Part shown: positions 32,911 through 43,819 of the stretch, in pieces
Position numbering within the stretch: position 1 is the first letter of the stretch
Layout: every line of letters begins with the position of its first letter
Assembly (NCBI GenBank): GCA_944548615.1
Contig: OX155950.1
Coordinates: forward strand, 35,189,259-35,253,258
DNA: 64,000 nt
Direction: 5' to 3'
From: Micropterix aruncella
Taxonomy: Eukaryota > Arthropoda > Insecta > Lepidoptera > Micropterigidae
Made by a program: the position numbers and the translations under genes
Notes under the pieces: generated by a model
Told to the model about the DNA's origin: nothing
The model's database searches: none
What the model saw: the letters and a program-made list of their open reading frames with translations, nothing else

Positions 32911-34620
32911 GTATTTTTTATTCCTTTTAATACAGACGGCCAATACACCTCGTCGTGCCTCGCTTTTGCCGACGACCTAACTTTCATCACCAGAAGCCCC
33001 AAGCAGCTTTCCCTGCTATTACAGAAAGTGGAGCTTTTCTGCGACTGGTCAGGCTGTATAAAAGTGAAGCCCTCCAAATGTTTTTGCCTTGGACTCGCCC
33101 GCATGGGCACAAAATTTACATCCTATGACCCCAAATTGGTCTATAACGGCTCTAATATCTCCCTTATAGACCCAAACAATCATTTCAAATTCCTCGGCAG
33201 AAAAATCACCCATCAGGGAAAAGACGTCTCGGGCGATCATGTTATAGAGCATTTCAAAAGTTGCCTGGCGAAAATAGATGCCTTGCTAATTTCTGGCCCT
33301 CGTAAGGCCTGGATCTATGACAATTATCTAACGTCACATTTGTCATGGCCCTTTCTTATTTACGATTTTACCAAAACCCAACTGTCCCGTCTAGATGCGC
33401 TGGTGACAGCTAGTTTAAAATCCTGGCTGTCCTTAGCCAAACCAGCTGACCCCTCGACTCTCTTCAGGTCCAAACAAAATTTTGGGCTAGCGCTTAAACT
33501 GCCCTCCCTGCTCTACGCCAACTCCAGAATAACTAACAATTCGACTCTGTGCAATTCCAAAGATCCGGCAATATCGAAGCACGTAATAAGTGGCCGTAGT
33601 GATTCAAATGATCTACAAGCCCGCGTAGACTTCCACAAAAAGTTCCTTACTGGAATCAGCCAGAATGGCACTGGTCTGGGGTATGGCAGTACAACCACGA
33701 GCGACGTGGACTTGAAGAAGTCTCTTTTGCGGGGAGATTACGACAGCAAGAGTATGGCTCATGCTATTGGCCTTCAATGCCAGAATGATTGGACAACAAT
33801 TGGGGACTTTTGCATTCCGCCTCCAATGCACTGGAAGGTAATGCTCTATGACTGGACGCCAGAGATGCTGAAATTTTATTTGAATGCCTTTCAGCATACA
33901 CTTCCAGACCCCAGTAACCTCGCTCGTTGGAGCTTTGCCGAGGATAGTTCTTGTCCCCTCTGTAGCAATACCCCTTGCACAGCTAGACACATTCTAGCTG
34001 GCTGCAAGGTGGCCTTAGATCAAGGACGGTACACTTACCGCCATGACAAAGTTCTCGCTGTTATTCGCGAGGTAATTAGTCTCTCAGTGGCTCGTGCCAA
34101 CAAGGGTTTGACAGTATCCTCCAAACCCCCAATACAGTTTGTGCGGGATGGCTCTAAAGGCAAAAAACATTTAACTACAAAACCTTTCTCAATAATCGAG
34201 AAAGCTACAGATTGGATTCTGGAGGTTGATTCGGTCTCTAAGCAGTATAAATTCCCTGAAAGTCTCGGATGCACAGCCCTCCGTCCAGATATAACTCTTT
34301 ACTCTCTATCTCGGAAGGTGGCTCTTATCGTAGAATTAACTGTTCCATGGGAATCAAATATCCCAAAAGACCACGAGTACAAATTAAATAAATACCATGA
34401 TCTTGCAAATGCCGTAACCCGGAACGGCTTCACTGTTCACCTTCACGCGGTGGAAGTTGGCGCTCGTGGCCTGCCAGCTAAATCTCTATTTCACCTCTTT
34501 AAAGATCTTGGCCTTTCCAGAAATATAATCAACTCTTTCTTAGAAAAAATATCTAAAACTGCGATTTGCGCATCTCAAATTCTATGGCTTCGAAGGGGGA
34601 GTGAATGGGTGTCAAGGTGA
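32911..34620 (+). CDS. LINE ORF, C-terminal half: RT, CCHC knuckle, restriction-like endonuclease
   Basis: The longest intact frame of the window, open from 32854 to TGA at 34618-34620; the first Met-capable codon of the 530-residue part is at 33028 (TTG or ATG usage unknown) and coding clearly extends upstream. The RT catalytic box SSCLAFADDLTFITRS lies at 32953-33000 (FADD at 32965-32976). Counting from 33028: HFKFLGRKI (RT motif near residue 50), CCHC knuckle C309-C312-H321-C326 (CPLCSNTPCTARHILAGC), QGRYTYRHDKVL, then a PD-(D/E)xK-type endonuclease core R419-P420-D421 and E436 (VELTVPWE), and VEVGARGLPAKS. Knuckle plus endonuclease after RT is the R2/CRE/HERO-type architecture; the clade is uncertain. 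The N-terminal DNA-binding part and RT fingers are gone. Confidence 0.9.
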   Translation, partial: VFFIPFNTDGQYTSSCLAFADDLTFITRSPKQLSLLLQKVELFCDWSGCIKVKPSKCFCLGLARMGTKFTSYDPKLVYNGSNISLIDPNNHFKFLGRKITHQGKDVSGDHVIEHFKSCLAKIDALLISGPRKAWIYDNYLTSHLSWPFLIYDFTKTQLSRLDALVTASLKSWLSLAKPADPSTLFRSKQNFGLALKLPSLLYANSRITNNSTLCNSKDPAISKHVISGRSDSNDLQARVDFHKKFLTGISQNGTGLGYGSTTTSDVDLKKSLLRGDYDSKSMAHAIGLQCQNDWTTIGDFCIPPPMHWKVMLYDWTPEMLKFYLNAFQHTLPDPSNLARWSFAEDSSCPLCSNTPCTARHILAGCKVALDQGRYTYRHDKVLAVIREVISLSVARANKGLTVSSKPPIQFVRDGSKGKKHLTTKPFSIIEKATDWILEVDSVSKQYKFPESLGCTALRPDITLYSLSRKVALIVELTVPWESNIPKDHEYKLNKYHDLANAVTRNGFTVHLHAVEVGARGLPAKSLFHLFKDLGLSRNIINSFLEKISKTAICASQILWLRRGSEWVSR

Positions 34621-34790
34621 ACGCTCACATGTGGCAAGACAGCTGTCCTAAACCTACCACAGCCGGTTCGTAAGTCCGGAATCCACTGCTCACCCCCCAG
34701 AAGTGTAAAAAAAATAGTATTATGATGGGCCCGACTCCGGTCGGTGAATTCCATGGCAGCTCCGTTTGTATTTATTTATTATTTGTGAGG
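34621..34790 (+). mobile_element. 3' UTR of the RLE LINE
   Basis: Follows the stop codon; contains GATGGGCCCGACTCCGGTCG, and ends in TGTATTTATTTATTATT (34768-34784), probably the element end. Confidence 0.6.
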
Positions 34791-34829
34791 GACCACCCTT
34801 CACAAGACTGCAAATTATTCGATGTGAGG

Positions 34830-35195
34830 TGGTGGTTCCAGATTATGAGTTATCTGCGTATTTAAAGGCGGTTTTGATGAAGCAGAAGATGTTTACTGAT
34901 TGAATCGATTGAATATTACCAGTTATAACGCTTGCCGAACAGGCTATGTAATCGAGGATGTAGTGACACGCGGTCCGAATGACTGAATTAGTGAATGAAT
35001 GCTTTGGTTGCTTTTTGGCCGGTTTATATAGGCCATGCAATGATGCAATTTGAAATATTCTGAGTAAAAGTAATGTTTCATCGTGCTGATTCATAGCTGC
35101 ACGAGTCAAAATAATAGCTGAATTGTGTCAATGGATTTCACTGGAAATCGATGCGTTTGTTGATCGTATGTAGTGGACTGAAGGTCCGTTACATA
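34830..35195 (+). repeat. Unknown LTR-like repeat, copy 1
   Basis: Diverged match to 47490-47905: GGTTTATATAGGCCATGCAA against GGGTTATATACCCTGATAAA, GTGTCAATGGATTTC against GCGTCAATGAATTTC, and a shared end TTGTTGATCGTATGTAG. The TATA-like core suggests a promoter-bearing terminal repeat (inference). Confidence 0.5.
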
Positions 35196-35199
35196 TTTA

Positions 35200-35249
35200 T
35201 ACTTGTTATCCTATTTATTTTGTCAAACGACTGCGATAGTTTCGGTTTC
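35200..35249 (+). mobile_element. Penelope terminus scrap
   Basis: TATCCTATTTATTTTGTCAA and ACTGCGATAGTTTCGG match the end motif seen at 56926-56978 and 63098-63150. Confidence 0.6.
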
Positions 35250-35984
35250 ATAATACTCTGTTCTTACTATTCTATCACTTATAACATAACTAAGAACACT
35301 TATGTATGTACATGCAGCATTCTCATTATTAATATCCCGTCTAGTTCATAACATGTATCAGGCATCATTAACTTCGAGACTTTAGAAGGCCCGACGTGAC
35401 ATCATGATTGAAGGGACTCTCTTGTCTGTACTGTGTTTCGCATATTCTTGACATGCATGTATGTAAATAATGAGAGGAGAATATGTATGAGGCTGCGGAG
35501 AAGCCGGCGCGGCGGCGGCGAAATACGCCTCAGTAGAGCGGCGAAATCTTATTACGCGAGCGGATAACGTACGTCTGGAAAAATCTCGAATCGCCTATCT
35601 TGTACTTTATCAGAGCTTAGACTTGTCGCGTTATTCTTGTCGGATTTTCTTTCAATCCGTGCGCCGCGACTGACTCCCCGGGGACGCCGCTTACACTTTT
35701 GTTTATCCCACTCGCTTGACGGCCCTACTTAACGGCACTTCGGCTTCATTTTGACACGTGTGGCCAAACCCACTCACATTACCCCGCGCGTCCACCGACG
35801 ACAGGGTACGTTGCAATTGTGTTTCACTTTGAATCAATACAAGCACTTCCAACATTTTTAGCATTGATTATAATAATATAGAGTCTGAGCAATCGAAGCC
35901 TGAAGCTTCCACATCGAATACGTCTTCTGCAGTGCAACATCTGGCCCAAACTTCTATACAGACGTGAGGTTTATTTAGTTATAG
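35250..35984. other. Noncoding, with a GC-rich island
   Basis: 35490-35810 is rich in CG dinucleotides (CGGCGCGGCGGCGGCG at its start) against an AT-rich background and appears once only. Possible regulatory or exon-proximal host DNA; nothing proves it. Confidence 0.35.
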
Positions 35985-36090
35985 TGAAACTTTAATATTT
36001 AATTAAATAACAAAAGCATTTTCTTAGCCTACAAATTAAAAATTGAACATTTCCTTATATTCTTTAGCTCGGAAAGAAATTCAGATCTGG
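35985..36090 (-). mobile_element. LINE 3' end scrap, second copy
   Basis: Matches 6450-6545: GCATTTTCTTAGCCTA, then TTTAGCTCGGAAAGAAATTC. Confidence 0.5.
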
Positions 36091-36299
36091 AGTACTTTCG
36101 GATTACGAACAGATAAAATCATCAAGCTCATTGTTCTCTTTCATTCAAGCTCATTGTTCTAAAACTCATTCGAATCAAATACAAAGACGTAGAGACCACA
36201 GAGCCATTATCTTTCAGACATTTAAAAATCCATGTTAAAAAAAATATTTAAAAAAAACTAATTATTCCATACCATCTAAAAGTTAATATTTATTTATTT

Positions 36300-36491
36300 A
36301 ATAACCTTTGAAATGCAAAGTCTCCCTCCTGCCATTTCAGCCTTCATTTAATTTTGTTTTTTTTATTAATTAATTCAATATAATACTTTTCGCTCTTCTA
36401 GCGAATGCAAATTCATTTCATAGACGGCTGGGCGCCGTCTGGTTATAGAGTCCGCAAAAAAATTACTTGTACCTATTAGCCGTAGTGTATA
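36300..36491. other. AT-rich, no gene
   Basis: Lies downstream (minus sense) of the unexplained frame at 36492-36719; could be its 3' UTR or unrelated. Confidence 0.3.
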
Positions 36492-36719
36492 TTAATATAA
36501 ATTGTAAATTTTCATATTCCGATTTTTAGCATATTCGTCACGAAATTCTTCATTTAATTTTATACATTTTTTTTGAAAATCCAAACCTTTTCTTATAGCC
36601 GCAGAAATGTCATCGATGATTTTTAAAAATTTAACTGTGGTAGTTACCCCCGGATATTTAAAGCTATACTCTGGTACAAATATGTATGCCTTCAAATCCG
36701 GTGCGGCGCAACACCGCAT
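36492..36719 (-). CDS. Unidentified coding-looking frame
   Basis: Seventy-five codons on the minus strand with a protein-like pattern (YIFVPEYSFKYPGVTTTVKF, KKCIKLNEEFRDEYAKNRN). I do not recognise the family. Its first residues overlap a GC hairpin (36721-36760), so the true start may be an exon border near 36690 or a transposon truncation. No copy elsewhere in the window. Confidence 0.3.
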   Translation of the reverse strand: MRCCAAPDLKAYIFVPEYSFKYPGVTTTVKFLKIIDDISAAIRKGLDFQKKCIKLNEEFRDEYAKNRNMKIYNLY

Positions 36720-36720
36720 C

Positions 36721-36760
36721 GTGTGGCTCGGCCCTGACTACTGTCAAGGCCGGGCCACAC
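36721..36760. repeat. GC hairpin
   Basis: GTGTGGCTCGGCC and GGCCGGGCCACAC pair with one mismatch around CTGACTACTGTCAA. Confidence 0.85.
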
Positions 36761-37414
36761 TACCGGGCCTGACTACCCTATCTGGTATACGATGGCTACT
36801 GTCACAGTATACCAAACAGTAGCTCATCTTAGAACAACATTTAAATCACAGCGAATTCGTCACGAGTCGTAAGGGCTCGGATATGGCCGCCATATGTCCC
36901 GCTACTCGTCCTACGCAGATATCCGAACGCTCAAAAACGCTCGAAAATGTCGCTAGCCGTAATGCTAACCGTTCTCGTTTGTCGGGACGTACCCCTCTCC
37001 CCACATTCCTAGCACCCTTTTCCCGCATTGTCCTGTAGCTCGAGAGTAAATCTACTGGTTGGTATACTGTCCAGAGGCCTTAAAAAAATCGTCTTTACAA
37101 GGTAGATAAAAAAAAAACAGAAATTATTTCATGTAAATGTGTGGGTATATGTATACCAATATATATAAAATAAATAATTATCATAAAAATATTAATAGTC
37201 ATCTTAGGCACTCTACACAAAAATGACCACTTAATAAAGAGTATCAAAATTTATTTAAAAAAAACAACATTATATAGGTGGTCAGGTATGTTACATTTTA
37301 ATGGTTACATTGTCTTTTACATATTAAATATTAAATTAGTTTTAGTTTTTTTTTTCATAAAATTAATAAATAAAACAAAAATGAGTTAACTGAAAGTCAC
37401 ATATACATGTCACA
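36761..37414. other. No recognised element
   Basis: 36840-37080 is of balanced composition (CGTCACGAGTCGTAAGGG at its start) and looks like part of an unclassified repeat; 37080-37414 is AT-rich and would be 3' UTR if the frame at 37415 is real. Confidence 0.35.
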
Positions 37415-37588
37415 TTAATTAAAGGAATCGGGATGCTCAAAAAAATCATCCAGCTTATAGAAATTAGGTGTGGATTTCAGCTTTGGTTTAATAAACCTTT
37501 CGAAGTGTAGGCGAAGAAAATTGACGATACGAAACACATTTTTAAATCCAGAGATTCCACGGCGAATCCAGAGATTCGCAAGATAACA
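37415..37588 (-). CDS. Unidentified C-terminal coding-looking frame
   Basis: Fifty-seven open codons on the minus strand ending in TAA (37415-37417), no initiating Met: RRGISGFKNVFRIVNFLRLH then FERFIKPKLKSTPNFYKLDD and FFEHPDSFN. It reads like the end of a real globular protein, possibly a last exon or the tail of a transposase. The coding start contains a short direct duplication (GAATCTCTGGATT twice), and a stop precedes it. I recognise no family. Confidence 0.35.
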   Translation of the reverse strand, partial: CYLANLWIRRGISGFKNVFRIVNFLRLHFERFIKPKLKSTPNFYKLDDFFEHPDSFN

Positions 37589-37876
37589 TTATCAGTGCAT
37601 TAAGATAACATTAAGAAGGTTTAGATGTTCGCCATGGTAGGTTGGATGTGGCACTGTATTCTGTATATCAGGATGCAGCACTATACCTATTAAGATAGTT
37701 CGTTAGATTAAACGTATACCCGTCGACATGCTTTATTCGCTCATCAGCTAAGCTCCGTATTTGAGATAAGATTTTGAACGTATATAGGTGAAAGCCGATC
37801 CAAGGCATCCACAGCACGACTAACTTAACCGCGAAAGTCATTGTCAAACCGCACAAAATCGCTACAGGGTAACAAC
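37589..37876. other. No gene seen
   Basis: A short TAAGATAACATT-type duplication near 37580-37615 and nothing else. Confidence 0.35.
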
Positions 37877-38590
37877 TTGGCTTGTCAACTACAACGGGCA
37901 AACCCGGCGCCTCAGGAAATTTTAATGACAGTGGCCGTCATGTCGCCCGTCAGGTGAGCGTAGATGCCTTAAAGACAACAAATCTACCGTTAGATAAGCC
38001 AACATGCCCGTCAGAAGCCAACGCCTTACAGCAAGGCACCGTGTACCCAGCGGTAGCCTCGCCCCTTGACTACCAGTTTGGAAGGATATCTTCATTTGGA
38101 ATTACCCATCATGATACATCCAACCTCCCGACTGACTATGGATCTGAAGTCTCTACCTGCCATATATTAAGCGGTGATTCAGTTTATATATATCGCGGAT
38201 CATTGGCATCTTTTGCCCGGCTCTGAATTCAGGATCAGGTAACCAATTGCTCATTTCAAAAGTGGTTGGCGACAGGTCAATATCCACCTACGCTGCTTAG
38301 GAAACAGTATAGTTCCATAGCCTCCCGACTCCTTGATTATATAGTCAGAGTGCACAAACTGATTAGCTATCATCACACGGTGTCTAAACCGTCCAGTAGC
38401 GCCAGGAGGCGTTCCTCCAGAGGAAACCGATCTAACAGCCGCGAGGCCTGAGATGCGAGAGTCCTTCCCGGAGTAGTCCTCCAAACAAGGAGGCTACTAA
38501 ATAGGAGCTGAATCGTGAACCGACCCGGAAACACAGTGGATGTTATGGCCCAAGCTGCACGAAACCGTTCGCTACCGCTACAAGGCAGTC
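37877..38590 (+). repeat. Family X repeat, copy 6
   Basis: Begins TTGTCAACTACAACGGGCAA; shares GAAGCCAACGCCTTACAGC, CTTTTGCCCGGCTCTGAA, TTTCAAAAGTGGTTGGCGAC and CCCGACTCCTTGATTAT-type steps. Diverged. The plus frame 37882-38226 is incidental. Confidence 0.75.
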
Positions 38591-38615
38591 AATTTTCCAA
38601 CAGCATCACTTAATA

Positions 38616-38897
38616 GAGGGCTTCACTTGATGAGGACCTAAAGAATGAGATAGCACCGGGATCCCATCTCCCTTATACCACCTGGCGTAATCTTAACAGA
38701 CTAAAGGTATGTTTGAAAAGATTCCGAGCCAATCTCGATCGCTGGATCTACACTGAATCTACAAGTCGAAGAACACCTCCTATTCTGACCACAGTTTTCT
38801 ACCCCATCATACACCATGACCTACAAGAGGCAAACAACAAGGCCATCCAGGCCGCATATCTGGATATATGTGTCGTAACCTGGCCTGGACTTCTTTA
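38616..38897 (+). pseudogene. LINE C-terminus (TWR.LNRLR..W type)
   Basis: Frame with APGSHLPYTTWRNLNRLKV, FRANLDRWIYTES, HHDLQEANNKAIQAA. This is the end of lepidopteran LINE ORF2s of the W.TLNRLR...NL.KW...C.CG..QT.HLL..C type, with the zinc knuckle cysteines mutated away. Stop TAA at 38895-38897. Old and decayed. Confidence 0.65.
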
Positions 38898-39429
38898 ATG
38901 AACAAACGACTGTACCTATATGTTTTTTCGATTGAATTGTTACACCATCTCAATGCTTGAGTAAAGACAATTATAATATCATACTTTTTGACCCATTCTA
39001 GTCGTCGACACTGACGGACGAGGACACCGGAATCCCTCGTCGAAAACCCATAAAAAATGTTTTGCTGCTCATCAGACAGTGGAGCACAAGTTTTCTAACA
39101 ATAATTATAACTAAGGACTTGTTCCTTGTTGTTAGAATCTAGAAAAGTATTCTAGCAGTGCTGGCAGCTAATCAAATATTAGTAGCGCTCCGTCGCCATG
39201 TACATTAGTACTTAATTACACTCAAGCTCCAAAAAGCTACCCTTTGGTCAAGAGACCTCGACACATGCCTCATCGCCATCTTCAACGCTGGTTAGGTATT
39301 TCATAGCACTGGGCTCGTTCCATCCCCATTCCCACGCCGTTTTTAGGTCTACTCGCTAAGATGCACTAAATCCCTTTGTTGATTTCTTGCCACCATCGTG
39401 AAATGCCCATCTTCAAACAAAATATTTTT
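38898..39429. other. No gene seen
   Basis: Probably 3' UTR of the LINE above for the first part; 39220-39420 more balanced, unassigned. Confidence 0.35.
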
Positions 39430-39961
39430 TTTCGTATTTATTCATATTTTTGTAATCTAAACTAATATTTACATATCGCCTTCTAGTCTTAATTGTATTT
39501 AGAATAATGATTTCGTATAACATTAAGATGACTTCAGTGTAACTTTAACGATAACTTAACACGTAAATGGCTTCAGGGCAGACTGGATGGGGTTAGAAGC
39601 CAATCAAAGTTTTTGATTGTCTTAAAAGTCTGAGCGGAAAATATTATGACAAGCGTCGATATAACTGCTCTGACAGTGAATAGCCAATTTCAGTTCTCCT
39701 CGACCTTGTTGAAGTAAATAAACAGATCTTTGGAAGGCTGGTTGTTACAGCTGTCCGTTACACTTATCCGCTATAATTTTGATCTTATATTACGAAACCA
39801 TTAGATTATAAAACATCTTTTCATAAAATTACATAATCAATTGCTGTAATATAAAATTGCTTTCTTCCTTGGAACAGGCACTGTCTAGTTATGAGTGACG
39901 AAGAATCATTGTATTTTAAATATTTCTTATGTGTTTTCTTGAAATATTAATAAATAAATAA
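39430..39961 (+). mobile_element. LINE 3' UTR and AAAT tail
   Basis: CTTCCTTGGAACAGGCACTG..CTAGTTATG, as in the 31.7-kb LINE, and a final AATAAATAAATAAAT (39948-39961). No coding part retained. Confidence 0.7.
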
Positions 39962-40044
39962 ATGGTATTGTTCATCCAATATATATCACGATATTATTCA
40001 TGATAAATGCAATTGTGCTATGGACTAACCCGCTAACCCAGGGA

Positions 40045-40375
40045 GTTATAACGACACTAGGCTTTCTGCCTTCCTTAGACTGAATGCAACTTTTAGGACA
40101 AACAGTCAACAGTCGAACTAACCTAACAGCCCGAAAGAGTCCGACATTTCACCGCGAGGCACTGGATAGTGTCACCCGTCGGGCTTCCTCGCGTCCTGAC
40201 AACCATATGTATATGAACGAGTTTCTCCATCCTCTAGTCTGGCAACAATTTTGAGGTCGCTTGCGCTGCCTCTTCCTGACGTTAGCTATAATTCGTAGAT
40301 CGAATTTGTCGCGGATCCGTTCCGCCCTTTGCCCGTCAAGCTCCCTCGGGATCGGTTGGCCATCGGATAGTTTCT
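40045..40375 (+). repeat. Family X repeat, copy 7 (partial)
   Basis: GAGTTATAACGACACTAGGC, TTTTGAGGTCGCTTGCGCTG, TTTGTCGCGGATCCG, CCCTTTGCCCGTCAAG, GGGATCGGTTGGCCA. Ends abruptly in the long-form centre. Confidence 0.75.
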
Positions 40376-40917
40376 AATGGTGCTTCTAAACGGGTTACAT
40401 TTTCGCTGCAATATATGAATGCAATACATTGCCCGGCAACATTGCTAGCAATACCAGCCAAACTATGTATAATACAGAAATATTTTTAGTATAGCCCGGC
40501 CATATAGCCACATATTTTCGTATCGTATTTGTCGAAAATACTGCAATATTACCCGGCCAGCTTTATTGCTCTTTCATTTTGCGCAATAAGTGCGTCCATT
40601 TCTTATGCGAGGCACGACGCACGACATATTCATTTTGAAGTTACATCATCTTATGATTATTTATTTTTTTAAAAAAGAATTATTTGAGTCCAAAATTAGA
40701 CAAAAAAAAGAGAAATCTGGACCAAAAATCGATTGTTGGTAGAGGAATTTATATAAAACCGCTATATAAAAATAACCTTACATACAATGCTATATATTTT
40801 GCCTGGCATATTTTAAACAGGTATTGTTACTGTGAAATCTAATGAAAAAAAACAAGGATTTACCTACTTTTTGAATAATAACGCAAAGGTAGGGAGTTTA
40901 ACAAGCCTGTGCGTCAG
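40376..40917. other. No gene; scattered CCCGGC motifs
   Basis: CCCGGC or CCCGGCC occurs at about 40430, 40495 and 40553 among AT-rich sequence, spaced 60-65 bp, perhaps a decayed tandem repeat. Confidence 0.35.
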
Positions 40918-40945
40918 TACCTTCGTACGAATACGTACGAAGGTA
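40918..40945. repeat. Perfect 12-bp stem hairpin
   Basis: TACCTTCGTACG, loop AATA, CGTACGAAGGTA. Confidence 0.9.
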
Positions 40946-41589
40946 ATGTATCCACCCCAATTAACGAGGATGACTAATGATTAGGTAATATTACGTTTGA
41001 TTAAGTAACACGGCAATAAAGATTCTGTACTTTCGTTTAATTAAACTATTCTGGCTAATAATAATACTATTAATTTTACTGACATATTCAAATGCAAGAG
41101 GACAAAAGAAAATAAATTGACAATTCAGAAAAATCTTTTTATATGCTTCTAAATTTATTAATACTTCTGTATGAGCCGAGGTTAGATAGCGCATAAATTA
41201 AATGCAAAAATTTTTTTTAATGTGCTCAGTAAAGTGCAACCGAGCCCGCCTTGCTAAGCACTCGTTATAAGGCAGGCTCACTTCCTGAGTCTTATTGACC
41301 CGTGTTTGTTTTTAAAAAAAATAACTATAACTACTTTATATACTAAATATTAACGGCAGAATATATTCGACAAATGAGAGAGGCCATCACGTAGCATTCA
41401 TTCGAATTATTGTTTGTATTATTGTTATATTACCCAGAATATCGAAGGTAGGCTAATAATTTCGAATATCCAACAAACTGAAATGAGCCATGCTCACTGC
41501 CGGCAATTTTTAAACCAATATACTATAATCATATGGATATAACTTTTCATATAAAACATATTTTTTAAATATTAATTAACATAGCACGT
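40946..41589. other. No gene seen
   Basis: AT-rich. GAGCCCGCCTTGCTAAG at 41240 and AAGGCAGGCTC at 41270 pair partially; otherwise nothing. Confidence 0.35.
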
Positions 41590-41997
41590 AAATACGCGTT
41601 TTTTTGATAATAACAGTCGTAGAAATTAAATTATATTACATTAAATTAAATAGAATTACTTTTAAATATTAGAAGTTTAGATAGAAAATTAGAATATATA
41701 ATAATGTAAAAGTTAATTAATTAAGAAAATTAGAATTATATAATAATTTACTGTAAAATTATTTCAATTTTCTTTTATTTTTGTTTTGATAATTTTTAAG
41801 GATATTAATTTTTGTACTGATAATTTTGTAAACCAAGAGATAAACGGCGCATACGCAATTATTAATTAAGCATGCGGAGTACGCATAAAATATTATACTC
41901 TATTTAGAAACAATGTAAAAATGTTAGCGATAACCATGTATTATTAGAGTATTGTTTGCGTACCTATTATACTAAATAAATAAATAAATAAATAAAT
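41590..41997 (+). mobile_element. Probable LINE 3' UTR with AAAT tail
   Basis: Very AT-rich and ends in AAATAAATAAATAAATAAAT (41974-41997). No coding sequence to confirm it. Confidence 0.45.
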
Positions 41998-43071
41998 ATA
42001 ACTTAACTACCCAAGCTCCGCGGCTTCACCTGCCGTTAATTTAAAAGAAATCTGATTAATTATAAATAATTTGGAGTAATTCGGCATAGAAATATTTTGT
42101 ATTTTTTTCGAGTGGTCCTAATATATACTGGTTTTCGCCACCTGGTGTAGATAAGGCATGCACAGTTCGGCTCTCCTCGGAAATGCTCGGTTCTTGTCGA
42201 GCGGCCGTCCCGAGCCCCGACCCACCGTGTCGCATCACCCGCCCGCGATAATAATTCGTTCATTCTTTTTGCTCGGCTTTTTCCCTAGCGATTTTTTGCT
42301 CATCTCCTATGCCTATAACCTTCCTCAAAAATTGGGCTATCATATGCAAAAAGAATTTTTCAAATCCGACTGTCAGTTTCAGAGATTAGCGTATACTCTT
42401 CAAACATACTTTTCAGTTTTATTATTAGTATAGACAGATAGTCGGCATTATTATAGTCATAAAAGGTTTATCAGTCACAAACATACATATATACATAATC
42501 ACATATACATACACACGTAGACACACCTATTAAGATTACAAAATACAACTGCACTTATTATGATAGATAGAGTCTGTGTGATTAAATTCTTGTCCAAAAA
42601 TATTCACAAATGCGGCGAGAACGCGCGCTCGCATTCGGATGCTCGGATGTTTTCCAAATATGAAACACAATGCTTAGTTATAAGCAGTAACGCCAACAGC
42701 GGAGTGTTATTTCCCTTGGCTGCCGTAGTGTCCTCGCCGTGGAGAGAGCTTTTATAGCTGGGAGCCTCTCTCCACCGCCCGGTGACGCGGACCACACCCC
42801 TCCATTCCGAGCATCCCTACCCCGCCTCCCTCCCCTCCTCTGCCTCCCCTCGCTCTCGACGCTCCCTCCACCCCCACTCTGCACTCCCTCTGTCGTGTCG
42901 CACCACGCACTCTTATGAAACAGACACACCTAAGTTCATCCACCTCCATACAGCGCCACATGGTCCAGAATTCCACCGTAACGTTTCAAAGCCTTAAATA
43001 AATATAATTTGAATGCAGAATTAAATTAAAAAACTAATAAATATAATATTTAATCATTTAAATTCAGTGAC
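41998..43071. other. Noncoding, partly GC- and pyrimidine-rich
   Basis: 42150-42260 and 42600-42960 are GC-rich; 42790-42900 is strongly strand-biased to pyrimidines (CCCTCCATTCC, CCGCCTCCCTCCCCTCCTCT). A TTTATA lies at 42750. It could include a promoter and 5' exon of a host gene, but no splice or coding proof. Confidence 0.35.
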
Positions 43072-43075
43072 TTAA

Positions 43076-43381
43076 CCCGTTGAGTATGAGTCAACCAAAT
43101 CTGGTCGCGAAACAATTATCCGTTGAGTACGAGTCGACCAAATCTGGTCGCGCGTTTTTTTCACTTCTTTGACGTTCTCATATTTATTCATAATTATCTA
43201 ATTGTTTTACAAAATGATATTTCAATATTCTATATTCGAAATTTCAATGCAATCATTGTGCAGTTGTTCTTTTTATGATTGGTGTAGTAGTTTCGTAGTT
43301 ATAGTACTTTAAGGTCGATGTCGCCGAAAATCCTGCAAAAGAGACAGATGCATCCATGAAAATACCCATTTACTCCAAGGG
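43076..43381 (+). mobile_element. TTAA MITE (piggyBac-type), copy 2, complete
   Basis: 306 bp between TTAA at 43072-43075 and 43382-43385. Ends CCCGTTGAGT / ACTCCAAGGG. Two left subrepeats CGTTGAGTAYGAGTCRACCA. No coding. Intact reference copy for 30951-31976 and 50150-50423. Confidence 0.93.
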
Positions 43382-43385
43382 TTAA

Positions 43386-43819
43386 AGAAACTCAAAAAAC
43401 GCTTTGCTAAATATAGCAAACGAACGCTTTTCTCAAATAACTTTCATTCAATAGCCGCTAAACTAAGGCACGTGTCTGAAAAAAGTTTTGGAGTGTGGAA
43501 ATTGAAAAATATTTTAATAAATATTAACTTTTTCTTGAAAAATAACTTATTTACTTAATTTTATTTAAACAATACTGTTGTTTATATTATGTGTTTAGAT
43601 ATGATATAGAGAAAATATCACAAAATATAAACCTATATCGATATCAACTATTAGGTAATTGTAAAACAACTGCCTAGTACCGAGTGAGTACTTTTATCTT
43701 ATCCCGAAACTAAAGCGATAAATAAGTTTATGGATAAAAAAAGATAGATGATCAGCGTGCGGGTGTCCGGTAAGATTTTGTGTCGGCCTTAGTAATCAAG
43801 GCCGACACATCAATCATTT
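43386..43819. other. AT-rich, no gene
   Basis: Includes a short inverted pair TGTCGGCCTTAGT / AATCAAGGCCGACA at 43782-43807, otherwise nothing. Confidence 0.4.
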
